A DNA stretch of 64,000 nt from Cytophagales bacterium (GTDB lineage Bacteria; Bacteroidota; Bacteroidia; Cytophagales; Cyclobacteriaceae): contig JAFLBR010000009.1 in assembly GCA_017303795.1 (NCBI GenBank), positions 62,001 to 126,000 on the forward strand, given 5' to 3'. How positions within the stretch are numbered: the first letter of the stretch is position 1; each line of letters begins with the position of its first letter. The notes beneath the pieces were generated by a model. The model worked only from the letters and a program-made list of their open reading frames with translations, was not told the origin of the DNA and made no database searches. Positions 1 through 7,054 of this stretch are shown one piece after another. The position numbers were made by a program, and so were the translations under genes.

Positions 1-941
1 TTATTGTGGCTTGCGGCACTTCGTGGCATGCCGGATTAGTAGCCGAATATTTCTTTGAAGAGTTTTGTCGCATACCCGTTGAAGTTGAGTACGCATCAGA
101 ATTTCGGTATCGCAACCCGATTGTGCGCGAAGGCGATGTAGTAATTGCAATTTCGCAATCTGGTGAAACTGCCGATACATTAGCGGCAATCGAATTGGCT
201 AAATCCAAGGGTGCTATCATATTTGGAGTTTGTAACGTAGTAGGTTCTTCCATTGCGCGCGCCACGCATGCCGGTGCTTACACCCATGCGGGGCCCGAAA
301 TTGGAGTAGCCAGCACAAAAGCGTTCACCGCACAACTTACCGTGCTGAACATGATTGCTTTAATTGTAGCTCAGAAGAAAGGAACCATTACCGAACAGAA
401 ACTGAACGAGCTTTTAGTGGAAATGGAAAACCTACCCGCTAAAGTTGAAAAGGTTTTGAAACTCAACGATCAGATTAAAAAGATTGCTGAAGAGTTTAAA
501 GACTCCACCAACTTCTTGTATCTCGGTCGCGGTTATAATTTCCCGGTTGCATTAGAAGGCGCGTTAAAGCTAAAAGAGATTTCGTACATACATGCAGAAG
601 GTTACCCGGCTGCCGAAATGAAACACGGCCCCATTGCATTGATAGATGCTGAAATGCCAGTAGCTTTTATTGCTACCAAAGACAGCTCTTACGAGAAAGT
701 TGTTTCCAACATACAAGAAGTGAAAGCCCGCAAGGGCCGGGTAATTTCTATTGTGACTGAAGGCGATACTCTAATTCCTAAAATGTCGGAGTTTGTAATT
801 GAAGTACCGCCCGTAGCAGAGGCATTAGTCCCACTGATTTCAGTTGTGCCCTTGCAATTACTCTCCTACCACATTGCTGTAATGCGCGGCTGTAATGTAG
901 ATCAACCCAGAAACCTGGCTAAGTCTGTAACGGTTGAGTAA
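1..941 (+). CDS. glmS: Glutamine--fructose-6-phosphate aminotransferase (isomerizing), C-terminal part, 5'-truncated by the window edge
   Basis: This is the C-terminal isomerase half of GlmS, which makes glucosamine-6-phosphate from fructose-6-phosphate and glutamine, the first step towards UDP-GlcNAc for peptidoglycan. The reading frame enters at base 3 with [11 protein letters not shown], the start of the first SIS domain. 'SQSGETADT' is the sugar-phosphate loop, '[14 protein letters not shown]' follows, the second SIS domain carries '[26 protein letters not shown]', and the protein ends with the typical '[13 protein letters not shown]'. About 310 of some 610 residues are visible. The glutaminase domain lies upstream of the window. 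The gene converges on the YeeE/YedE pair with a gap of only 39 bp. Confidence 0.97.
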   Translation, partial: IVACGTSWHAGLVAEYFFEEFCRIPVEVEYASEFRYRNPIVREGDVVIAISQSGETADTLAAIELAKSKGAIIFGVCNVVGSSIARATHAGAYTHAGPEIGVASTKAFTAQLTVLNMIALIVAQKKGTITEQKLNELLVEMENLPAKVEKVLKLNDQIKKIAEEFKDSTNFLYLGRGYNFPVALEGALKLKEISYIHAEGYPAAEMKHGPIALIDAEMPVAFIATKDSSYEKVVSNIQEVKARKGRVISIVTEGDTLIPKMSEFVIEVPPVAEALVPLISVVPLQLLSYHIAVMRGCNVDQPRNLAKSVTVE

Positions 942-980
942 ACATATCTTCTTCTGATTAGATAGCCAGGCCGCAAACCT

Positions 981-1487
981 TCAATGTGGTAATTTGTTTT
1001 GCAAAACTCCGTACACATAGGTACCTGCAATTGCGCTTAACAGTGTAACTACTACAACCACTAAGCCACTGCCTATCTGCGCAAACAAAGGGCCGGGGCA
1101 TGCACCTGTTATTCCCCACCCTAATCCGAACATCAAGCCACCAATTACATTACCCCAATGAAATGGTTTTGCATGAAATATTACTTTTTCGCCTTGAATG
1201 GTTTTGATGTTGAAACGTTTGATCATCCAAACTGAGATAGCCCCCACAACTACCGCGGTTCCAATCACACCATACATATGAAAGGAATGTAACCGAAACA
1301 TTTCCTGAATGCGATACCATGAAATGATTTCGGACTTAACCGCGATAATCCCAAACAAAATTCCTACGCCCAGGTATTTAAGGTTTGAACCGACCAACGA
1401 TTCAGTGGCAACCTGATCATTGGCAGCTCCACATTCGTCCGGATGTACAACTGAACGCTCCGCAAACTCGTCATTAATTTTTTTCAT
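981..1487 (-). CDS. YeeE/YedE-type (DUF6691) membrane protein, C-terminal half of a split thiosulfate-type transporter
   Basis: This 168-residue protein has four hydrophobic segments and the YeeE/YedE signature 'GLGWGITGACPGP' (around residues 122-134), which contains the conserved membrane cysteine. The full-length relatives YeeE/TsuA are about 350 residues and carry thiosulfate through the inner membrane along a row of conserved cysteines. Here the fold is divided over two genes, and this one matches the second half. It starts 21 bp after the stop of the first half and is the last gene of the riboswitch-controlled operon. The N-terminal 35 residues are polar and contain one cysteine. Family assignment is good; the substrate is inferred from the family and from the neighbouring cystathionine enzyme. 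Confidence 0.85.
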   Translation of the reverse strand: MKKINDEFAERSVVHPDECGAANDQVATESLVGSNLKYLGVGILFGIIAVKSEIISWYRIQEMFRLHSFHMYGVIGTAVVVGAISVWMIKRFNIKTIQGEKVIFHAKPFHWGNVIGGLMFGLGWGITGACPGPLFAQIGSGLVVVVVTLLSAIAGTYVYGVLQNKLPH

Positions 1488-1508
1488 CTTAATAATATCA
1501 TCAATCGG

Positions 1509-2075
1509 TTAAATGATTTTAAATAACCACGGAAATACGAGGTGAACCACGGCAAACCCACCTGCCATAAAACAACAGGTTGCAATTAGCGATGGCCATT
1601 GCAAGGTGGAGAGTCCCATAATTGAATGACCACTGGTACACCCACCAGCATAGCGAGTACCAAACCCAACTAAGAAGCCTCCAATCACAAAAAACACAAG
1701 GCCCTTTAGTGTGAATAGATTTGAAAAATTAAAAATAGAAACCGGAGCCAGATTCCCATCAGCCACAATGCCAAGGTCTGCAAGTGCCTGCACGGTATTG
1801 GCCGAAACTTTTACCGGTTGATGATCCGACAAAAAATTTACAGCAAGAGCAGCCCCCACAACAATACCTGCTACAAAAAACAAATTCCAGATTTCGCGTT
1901 TCCAATCGTATTGAAAAAATGGAACCTTACCCGGCAAGCAGGCAGCACAGATGTGCCGTAAGGAAGATGAAATTCCAAAATGCTTATTGCCTAACAATAA
2001 CAAAGCTGGCACCGTTAATCCGATGAGGGCCCCGGATACATACCAACTCCAGGGTTGAGAAATAAAATCCTTCAT
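1509..2075 (-). CDS. YeeE/YedE family membrane protein, N-terminal half of a split thiosulfate-type transporter
   Basis: This 188-residue inner-membrane protein has about five hydrophobic segments. The signature 'GTRYAGGCTSGHSIMGLS' (around residues 139-156) is that of YeeE/YedE sulfur transporters, and a 'CAACLPGK' segment near residue 43 adds two more cysteines. With the next gene it makes up one complete YeeE/YedE fold of about 356 residues, so the two probably form a heterodimeric channel for thiosulfate or a related sulfur species. It starts 30 bp after the stop of the cystathionine gamma-synthase/lyase gene on the same strand, so it should be under the same SAM-I riboswitch. Transport of thiosulfate is known for the family but is inference here. 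Confidence 0.88.
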   Translation of the reverse strand: MKDFISQPWSWYVSGALIGLTVPALLLLGNKHFGISSSLRHICAACLPGKVPFFQYDWKREIWNLFFVAGIVVGAALAVNFLSDHQPVKVSANTVQALADLGIVADGNLAPVSIFNFSNLFTLKGLVFFVIGGFLVGFGTRYAGGCTSGHSIMGLSTLQWPSLIATCCFMAGGFAVVHLVFPWLFKII

Positions 2076-2105
2076 TACAATAATTAATTGTCAAAATTAT
2101 AAAAT

Positions 2106-3275
2106 CTAAAGGGCCAGAACAGTTTCGGTTACAGCAACCTTCTTCAGCGCATTTTCTAAATCCTTAATAAGGTCAATTGAATTTTCTAAACCTACCGACA
2201 ACCGCAACAACCCATCAGTAATTCCAAATGCAGCGTGGCGTTCTTTGGGTATGGAAGCGTGTGTCATTGAGGCTGGATGCGCAATCAGACTTTTTATTCC
2301 ACCCAGACTTTCGGCAAGTTTAAAGAGTTTTGTTGATGTAGAAAACTTACGAGCCGCTTCAATCGAATCATCCCGTAAACGGAATGACACTATTCCACCA
2401 AAATATTTTTGTTGCCCGGCAGCAATTTCATGACCTGCATGCACTTTTAACCCTGGATAAAAGACCTCTTTTACTTCTGATCGCTCACTCAAGTATTCCG
2501 CAATAGCTTGTGCGTTTTCAGAATGCTGTCGAAATCGTAATTCCAAGGTTTCAAGTCCACGAATCAACAACCAGCTTTCAATCGGACTTAGAATTGCGCC
2601 CGTAGCATTTTGAACAAAAAGTATTTGCTCGCCTAATTCTTTGGTAGCCGCAACCACCAATCCGGAAATTACATCACTATGTCCACCAATGTATTTTGTG
2701 GCACTATGTACTACAAGATCAGCACCTGATTCAATTGGGCGCTGCGCAGCTGGTGTGGCAAAGGTGTTATCCACAGCTAACAACAAGTTGTTGGCTTTTG
2801 CGATGCGCGAAATTTTACGAATGTCAACAATTTTTAACGATGGGTTTGTTGGTGTTTCTACCCAGATTAATCTGGTTTGAGGTGTAATGGCTAACAAAAC
2901 TTCTTCATCGTTTTGCAAATCGACAAAGCTTACGGTAATGCCAAAGTTTTTGTACAGCGTAGTAAGCAACCGGTATGTTCCACCATAAATATCATTACCT
3001 GCTATTACATGATCGCCCGTTTTCAGTAATCGAAGCACGGCATCAATAGCAGCCATGCCACTGGCAAATGCAGCGCCGGTATGGCCGTTCTCAGCTTTGG
3101 CAATTAAATCTTCTAAAACTTTTCGGGTTGGGTTACCCGAACGGGTATAATCATAACCCTGATGCACACCAGGCGAACTGTGCACAAAAGTAGTGGTTTG
3201 ATAAATGGGTACTGAAATAGCTCCGGTTGCTTCGTCAACCGGAATGCTGTGAATGAGATCTGTTGTGAACGACAT
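2106..3275 (-). CDS. Cystathionine gamma-synthase / cystathionine gamma-lyase (trans-sulfuration PLP enzyme)
   Basis: This 389-residue member of the Cys/Met-metabolism PLP family has 'YDYTRSGNPTRKVLE' (phosphate and substrate contacts), 'FASGMAAIDAVLRLL', 'AVDNTFATPAAQRPIESGAD' and the PLP-lysine segment 'SATKYIGGHSD' (Lys about residue 194). MetB, MetC-like and CGL enzymes share these motifs. Sequence alone does not tell the biosynthetic gamma-synthase from the gamma-lyase. The SAM-I riboswitch and terminator in the 5' leader say that the gene is shut off when S-adenosylmethionine is plentiful, which favours a role in methionine or cysteine supply. Two YeeE/YedE genes follow, so sulfur uptake and trans-sulfuration are probably co-expressed. 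The ATG at 3275 lies about 75 nt after the terminator. Confidence 0.93.
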   Translation of the reverse strand: MSFTTDLIHSIPVDEATGAISVPIYQTTTFVHSSPGVHQGYDYTRSGNPTRKVLEDLIAKAENGHTGAAFASGMAAIDAVLRLLKTGDHVIAGNDIYGGTYRLLTTLYKNFGITVSFVDLQNDEEVLLAITPQTRLIWVETPTNPSLKIVDIRKISRIAKANNLLLAVDNTFATPAAQRPIESGADLVVHSATKYIGGHSDVISGLVVAATKELGEQILFVQNATGAILSPIESWLLIRGLETLELRFRQHSENAQAIAEYLSERSEVKEVFYPGLKVHAGHEIAAGQQKYFGGIVSFRLRDDSIEAARKFSTSTKLFKLAESLGGIKSLIAHPASMTHASIPKERHAAFGITDGLLRLSVGLENSIDLIKDLENALKKVAVTETVLAL

Positions 3276-3350
3276 ACAATTTTTAGTTTATGGTTTAAAA
3301 TGATTTTACACTTTCTCCCACTTACCAAAAATTCCGAAGTCGCTTCAAAT

Positions 3351-3383
3351 AAAAAAAGCTCCTCCGATAAATCAGAAGAGCTT
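3351..3383 (-). terminator. Intrinsic terminator between SAM-I riboswitch and the cystathionine enzyme gene
   Basis: Read on the minus strand, AGCTCTTCTGA and TCGGAGGAGCT form an 11-bp stem with a few G-U pairs around a TTTA loop, followed by seven T. It lies 32 nt downstream of the aptamer and about 75 nt before the start codon, where the expression platform of an OFF-type S-box leader belongs. I expect it to form when SAM is bound. Confidence 0.85.
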
Positions 3384-3414
3384 CTATCATTATAATATAG
3401 ATTTCTCTTACTAA

Positions 3415-3512
3415 CTCATCTTTCCTCAACTACGTTGAGGCTGGATTTAGCACCTGAAAAAATCAGGTTGCTAAGGCTTCACAGGGCCAGTCCCTCTGCC
3501 TTTCTTGATAAG
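3415..3512 (-). ncRNA. SAM-I (S-box) riboswitch
   Basis: The minus strand shows the S-box core in order: P1 5' arm CTTATC, the AAGA/GGCAGAGGGA segment, pseudoknot loop ACTGGCCC, GAAGCC, TTAGCAACCTGA, the P3 hairpin closing with CAGGTGCTAAATCCAGC, the P4 hairpin CTCAACGTAGTTGAG, and the P1 3' arm GATGAG pairing with CTTATC. The L2 CTGG pairs with the CCAG after P3. It precedes the cystathionine gamma-synthase/lyase gene, a typical S-box target. SAM binding should free the terminator at 3351-3383 and stop transcription. Confidence 0.95.
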
Positions 3513-3534
3513 TGATGTTACAAAGAACGTTGAG

Positions 3535-3566
3535 CAAACATATCAATCTGATTGTTCCTGCTCAAG
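3535..3566 (-). promoter_or_regulatory. Bacteroidota-type promoter of the SAM-I riboswitch operon
   Basis: On the minus strand TATGTTTG (3535-3542) matches the Bacteroidota -7 consensus TAnnTTTG exactly. A TTG at 3563-3565 lies 20 nt upstream, where the -33 element is expected. Transcription would begin near 3528, about 16 nt before riboswitch helix P1. Confidence 0.6.
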
Positions 3567-3601
3567 AATTTTCAGAATTATTTTCCATTTACGAATGGTT
3601 G

Positions 3602-4381
3602 TCAGCCATGCCAGTTTTTCAACTTATTGGGTTCCTTCAAAAAACGCAACAGGTGTTTGGTGTATTGTTCGGCCTGCTCTACCATTGGTAAATGGGCACA
3701 CTCATCCATAAACTTTACTTCTGAGTTTGGCAACAGATCATGAAAATGCAAAGCAGATTCAGGCGTAGTAATTTTATCCTGTAAGCCCCACATTAATAAA
3801 ACCGGATGATCAATCCTATTCAAAAATGAAGTTACCCTTGAGTGCTCGGCCGAGCGGGCAATACTTCCAATCGCTAATCTTTTGGGAATGTTTTGTACGG
3901 TTGTATAAATTTCATTTACCAGATCTTCTGAGACCAAATCTTTGTAATAAAAAGCATCTTCTACTCTATCCTGAATGTAATTATAATCTGTAATGTTTGC
4001 GCTTTCGGTGAATGCAGATTTTTCCAATAAACCAGTACTGCTGGTTAAGATTAGCCGATCTACATTTTGAGGATACTGATGTGTGTACATAAGTGCAACT
4101 TGTCCGCCCATGGCATGCCCTACCAGCGTTACATCTGTAAGCTGATGCCAATCAATAAAGTCATGCAACGTTTTGGTAAGATACTTTACTGTTGTATTCT
4201 CAATGGGTAATTCAAATAACGGCAAACGCGGAACAATTACTTTATAATCATTTTTAAGTGCATCAATAACCGTTTTCCACATGGCGAGGTTCCCGAACAG
4301 GCCGTGTACTAAAATTACCACCGGCCCTTGGCCAACCGTTATGTATGCCTGATTATACAATGGCGGATTCGTTTTTTTCAT
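3602..4381 (-). CDS. Alpha/beta-fold hydrolase homologue with alanine in place of the nucleophile
   Basis: This 259-residue alpha/beta-hydrolase-fold protein has the oxyanion segment 'VILVHGLFGNLAMW' (around residues 22-35), a nucleophile elbow reading 'LVGHAMGGQVAL' (around residues 86-97), an acid 'GLQDKITTPE' and a C-terminal 'CAHLPMVEQ' histidine. The usual elbow is GHSMGG. Here the serine codon is GCC (Ala), so the acid and base are kept but the nucleophile is missing. It is probably not a normal esterase; a non-hydrolytic or binding role is possible. It lies 5 bp downstream of the redoxin lipoprotein gene and is the third gene of the operon behind the second SAM-I-like leader. No signal peptide is seen. 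Confidence 0.85.
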   Translation of the reverse strand: MKKTNPPLYNQAYITVGQGPVVILVHGLFGNLAMWKTVIDALKNDYKVIVPRLPLFELPIENTTVKYLTKTLHDFIDWHQLTDVTLVGHAMGGQVALMYTHQYPQNVDRLILTSSTGLLEKSAFTESANITDYNYIQDRVEDAFYYKDLVSEDLVNEIYTTVQNIPKRLAIGSIARSAEHSRVTSFLNRIDHPVLLMWGLQDKITTPESALHFHDLLPNSEVKFMDECAHLPMVEQAEQYTKHLLRFLKEPNKLKNWHG

Positions 4382-4386
4382 AAATC

Positions 4387-5628
4387 TTAAATCGCATTTT
4401 CGCCCTCATTCAATAACGCGGTAACATCCTCATTAAAGTGCTTAATAAATTCCTGGTAATACTCACCAGTTGCCGGACCAGAAAATCCTGTATGGATTTT
4501 TCGAACATTACCTTTTCTATCAATAAGTATGGTAGTAGGAAAAGATAAAACCTGATTTAAGGCTGGAAGCTTTTCACTGGCTTGAGATTTGTCGGCCAAA
4601 CCGGCAAACAGAATATCGTACGCTATATCAAATCGTTTTACAAACTTAGAGATCCGTGTGCGCGCAAAATCAAGATCATCTTTGCGCTCAAAGCTTAGGG
4701 CTACAATTTCTACTCCACGTGCTTTGTTTTCTTTATACCACGGTGCTAAAAAAGCAGCTTCATCTACACAGTTAGGGCACCAGCTACCCATTATTGTTAC
4801 TACTACTACTTTATCCTTATACTTTTCGTCTTGTAATGAAACGGGTTTACCCGATAAATCAGGAAAAGTAAAATCAAGTTTATCGTACCCTGCTTTCAGA
4901 TACGTAAGCGCATACGCATCGGGCAACTTCGCGGTGTCGTTTTTAATAGCAACAAATTGAGTTCTGCCACTCGCTGAAATCAACTCTCCCGTAAGGTGAA
5001 GACTATCCACAATTTTTGCTCGTAGTAAAGATGGGTTTGATCCACTAAATCCTGAAATCTTCAAACTATCGCCATCTACTACGCCATCAAAATAACGGTA
5101 GTCGCCTGTGGTGGTAAGTATTGTACCACTTACCTGCGATTGATCCTGTTCTAATAAACCGACTGTATAGCGGATTTCGCTCTTATCATTAATTAAACTT
5201 ACCGACCATTTACCATCAACAGTTTTCGTAGCTGATGTGGAGGTGAAGCGCACCGCTTGTCCACGAATTGCTGCAAACGGAATACCTTGTTTGGTTGATT
5301 GATTCTTGCGAAAGTAGCCTGCTAAAGAATCACCCTTAAGTTTACCGATTAACAACGCATCATATACATCAACCGGAATAATAACTGAATCACGTTCATA
5401 CCGAACGCTGTCTAACAGAAATTTTTCTTCACCGTTAATAAGCGCAACTTTTACCAGTCCTGCGGTATCATCTTCAACTATAAAATTGAATGGAATCTCA
5501 ACGTTCTGAGTATTGAAAGCCCCTCGCCAGTTACCCACTTGCAGGTAGCCCGGTTCTTCTTTACAGGAAAAAAGCAAAACACTAAAAGATAGCAGATATA
5601 AAATTTTCACAGTCTTCATCATTTTCAT
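4387..5628 (-). CDS. TlpA-like thiol-disulfide oxidoreductase lipoprotein with N-terminal DUF4369-like region
   Basis: The 413-residue protein begins with a lipoprotein signal ending 'LLFSC' (Cys about residue 22), so it is likely anchored on the periplasmic side. The N-terminal ~230 residues are a beta-rich region of the kind found before many Bacteroidota redoxins. The C-terminal ~160 residues are a thioredoxin fold with 'VTIMGSWCPNCVDEAAFL' (active site CPNC) and the cis-proline region 'LSFPTTILIDRKG'. It reduces or oxidises thiols outside the cytoplasm. The start overlaps the stop of the ATP-grasp gene by 4 bp (ATGA), which points to translational coupling. The operon is led by a SAM-I-like aptamer and a Cys-codon leader ORF, in keeping with a link to thiol chemistry. 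Confidence 0.9.
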   Translation of the reverse strand: MKMMKTVKILYLLSFSVLLFSCKEEPGYLQVGNWRGAFNTQNVEIPFNFIVEDDTAGLVKVALINGEEKFLLDSVRYERDSVIIPVDVYDALLIGKLKGDSLAGYFRKNQSTKQGIPFAAIRGQAVRFTSTSATKTVDGKWSVSLINDKSEIRYTVGLLEQDQSQVSGTILTTTGDYRYFDGVVDGDSLKISGFSGSNPSLLRAKIVDSLHLTGELISASGRTQFVAIKNDTAKLPDAYALTYLKAGYDKLDFTFPDLSGKPVSLQDEKYKDKVVVVTIMGSWCPNCVDEAAFLAPWYKENKARGVEIVALSFERKDDLDFARTRISKFVKRFDIAYDILFAGLADKSQASEKLPALNQVLSFPTTILIDRKGNVRKIHTGFSGPATGEYYQEFIKHFNEDVTALLNEGENAI

Positions 5629-6626
5629 AATTCTTCAGGTTGAAATTCGGGTTGGGAATCTATTTGAAACACCGGTTGCAATCGGCTTTCGATATAGTTC
5701 ACCAGATTTACATAAGGATTAAATCCAATTATGTTTACGGCATCGGCTACAAAATTGGACAACGCATTAATGTCGTAGTAATGAGCATCACCTTCTTCGT
5801 CTAACAAATACTCTACACCGCCCACATCCAATCGTGCTGCTTTTACTATGCGTTCCACATCTTCAATAATCTGGCTAGGCGGATTGAACTTTTCGACTTT
5901 AATTCCATTGCGCGTTGCCTCTGCTATGCAGGCCTGAGAATTAGTATAAGCCGGCACATCGCATAAATCGGCTGGGCACAGGTTAAAACTTTTGTGCGAT
6001 GGATAAACTTTAATGGCATACAGAAATTTTCCATTCAATGTTTCTACCCGTATGATGTGACCATTCTTTGGCGCCAGGTATTCTTGCACCAAGGCAACCT
6101 GATCGGTACCTAGACTAACTTGATTTAAGTAAATAGCTTTTTGTAAAGTCTCCGGAGTATCAAACTGCGTAATGCCAGCACCACTTCCGCCAATATTCGC
6201 TTTTACCAGTATTGGAAATCTTAAAGCTTTGGCAGCAGCCAGAATCTGGTTAACATGATTAACAACTCTTGATTTAGGAAAGCGCAAGCCCAACGATGCC
6301 AGCAAGCCTAATTGTTTGGCTTTGGAGATTTCATAAGAATGTGCAATTGATCCATTTATTACCGGCACACCTAGTCGCTCCAGATGCTCTATATATTGAG
6401 TGGCGTATAAAATACTCTGTCCGTTGCCTCGTAAATGCGATGAAGGACTGATTCTATTTAGCACCAAACTGTAAGGCACATCGCGCTCCAGCGGATTGAA
6501 ATGATGTTGAGCCGCGTTTAACCTCACAAACGGAATTCTTCTTTGTTCAAGTTCTTCAAATAATGGTTTAAACCAGGATGTGTGTTCGTAAAAAATACCT
6601 ATAGGTCTGTTTAATGTAATGCTCAT
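5625..6626 (-). CDS. ATP-grasp family enzyme (RimK / D-Ala-D-Ala ligase-like), substrate unknown
   Basis: The 333-residue protein has an ATP-grasp fold. It shows a pre-ATP domain with 'GVPVINGS', an ATP-binding lysine strand 'FPILVKANIGGSGAGI' (around residues 156-171), 'ALVQEYLAPKNGHIIRVETLNGKFLYAIKV' and a metal-binding C-terminal part 'GGVEYLLDEEGDAHYYDINALSNF' with the E and N ligands. Enzymes of this fold join a carboxylate to an amine or thiol using ATP. The substrate cannot be read from the sequence. It is the first gene after a leader with a SAM-I-like aptamer, a Cys-rich leader ORF and a terminator, so its product may belong to sulfur or thiol metabolism. This is inference from regulation only. 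Confidence 0.85.
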   Translation of the reverse strand: MSITLNRPIGIFYEHTSWFKPLFEELEQRRIPFVRLNAAQHHFNPLERDVPYSLVLNRISPSSHLRGNGQSILYATQYIEHLERLGVPVINGSIAHSYEISKAKQLGLLASLGLRFPKSRVVNHVNQILAAAKALRFPILVKANIGGSGAGITQFDTPETLQKAIYLNQVSLGTDQVALVQEYLAPKNGHIIRVETLNGKFLYAIKVYPSHKSFNLCPADLCDVPAYTNSQACIAEATRNGIKVEKFNPPSQIIEDVERIVKAARLDVGGVEYLLDEEGDAHYYDINALSNFVADAVNIIGFNPYVNLVNYIESRLQPVFQIDSQPEFQPEEL

Positions 6627-6649
6627 ATAAGTGTAAGATTAGATTGATT

Positions 6650-6688
6650 TAAAAAGGGCGGGGATCTACTTCGCTGAAGATTCCCCAC
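6650..6688 (-). terminator. Terminator in the leader of the ATP-grasp operon
   Basis: On the minus strand GGGGA pairs with TCCCC and CTTC with GAAG around an AGC loop, with a small internal loop between. GCCC and TTTTT follow. It ends only 24 nt before the ATP-grasp start codon, so it can act only as a leader attenuator, as expected for an OFF riboswitch or a peptide attenuator. Confidence 0.65.
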
Positions 6689-6745
6689 ACCTTTACCCCC
6701 TTATATACTACCATGAGGGGTTTAAACTTGAAATGGCAAATGCCT

Positions 6746-6856
6746 TTACGAACAACAACAATACCTGCTGTTAGCGAAAACTTTTGATAACGAAATGAGG
6801 AGGTGACCAATAGGCCATTGCCCGATTGGTGTTGAATTGACGCAGTTCTTTTTCAT
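6746..6856 (-). CDS. Candidate leader peptide with three consecutive cysteine codons (36 aa)
   Basis: An ATG at 6856, 10 nt after the end of the aptamer, opens a 36-codon frame starting MKKNCVNSTP and ending ANSRYCCCS. The three TGT codons are followed by one Ser codon and TAA. The ORF lies wholly between the aptamer and the terminator, the place of a classic amino-acid attenuator peptide. If cysteine is scarce the ribosome would stall on the Cys codons and could favour an antiterminator. Peptide leaders with Cys runs are known from other bacteria in front of sulfur genes. Here the function is inference. There is no Shine-Dalgarno, which is normal for this phylum. Confidence 0.5.
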   Translation of the reverse strand: MKKNCVNSTPIGQWPIGHLLISLSKVFANSRYCCCS

Positions 6857-6865
6857 ACTTAATAA

Positions 6866-6968
6866 TTTATAATTTCCCTTGCGGGCAGGTTGTGGCACTT
6901 ATTCAGCTTTAACACTAAAAGTTGCCAGGGATTCTCTGAGCCTGTCTCTCCTCCCGTTCTTTATAAAC
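6866..6968 (-). ncRNA. SAM-I-like riboswitch, variant with CAGG/CCTG pseudoknot
   Basis: The minus strand carries P1 arms TTTATAA (6961-6967) and TTATAAA (6866-6872), then AGAACGGGAGGAGAGACAGG, CTCAGAGAATCCCTGGCAAC, a P3 hairpin closing in AAGTGCCA, AACCTG, and a short P4 CCCGCAAGGG. The order and the GGCAAC...GTGCCA...CCTG pattern match the S-box. The CAGG of loop 2 pairs with the CCTG after P3, in place of the CTGG/CCAG pairing of the first riboswitch. I infer SAM as ligand. A SAM-I/IV-type variant is an alternative subclass. Confidence 0.75.
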
Positions 6969-6974
6969 GTGGTT

Positions 6975-7004
6975 CAAAAGTAAGAACATTTTTATAAATA
7001 CCAA
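6975..7004 (-). promoter_or_regulatory. Promoter of the ATP-grasp operon leader
   Basis: On the minus strand TACTTTTG (6975-6982) matches the -7 consensus TAnnTTTG. TTG at 7002-7004 lies 19 nt upstream as a -33 element. The start of transcription would fall a few bases before helix P1 of the aptamer. The GTCTAT palindrome lies directly upstream of the -33 box. Confidence 0.6.
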
Positions 7005-7007
7005 TAA

Positions 7008-7028
7008 AGTCTATAGAATTTATAGACT
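7008..7028. promoter_or_regulatory. Inverted repeat operator candidate, GTCTAT-N7-ATAGAC
   Basis: AGTCTATA and TATAGACT flank a 5-bp centre. The same half-sites with the same spacing, followed by the same TAAT, recur at 41219-41237 in front of the DUF1684 gene. It lies 26 bp before the antiporter start codon and just upstream of the -33 box of the divergent leader, so it could control either unit. The regulator is unknown. Confidence 0.5.
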
Positions 7029-7054
7029 AATTTGCACGAAATTTATTTTGCTAT

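Larger units (their letters stand above)
6627..7054. other. Divergent 428-bp control region between the ATP-grasp operon and the NhaC-type antiporter
   Basis: No conventional gene is present. On the minus strand, in transcription order, it holds a promoter (6975-7004), a SAM-I-like aptamer (6866-6968), a 36-codon Cys-ending ORF (6746-6856) and a terminator (6650-6688). Within the ORF, ACCAAT and ATTGGT arms can form a hairpin. Between ORF and terminator lie a GGCATTTGCC hairpin and a CCCCT/AGGGG pairing near 6700-6720 whose C-run could compete with the G-run of the terminator. A palindrome at 7008-7028 separates the two transcription units. Confidence 0.8.

Noticed and set aside
3113-3328. 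71-codon frame that overlaps the start of the cystathionine enzyme gene
   Set aside because: It is out of frame with the conserved PLP-enzyme sequence, shows no family features, and its upstream part is the riboswitch expression platform.
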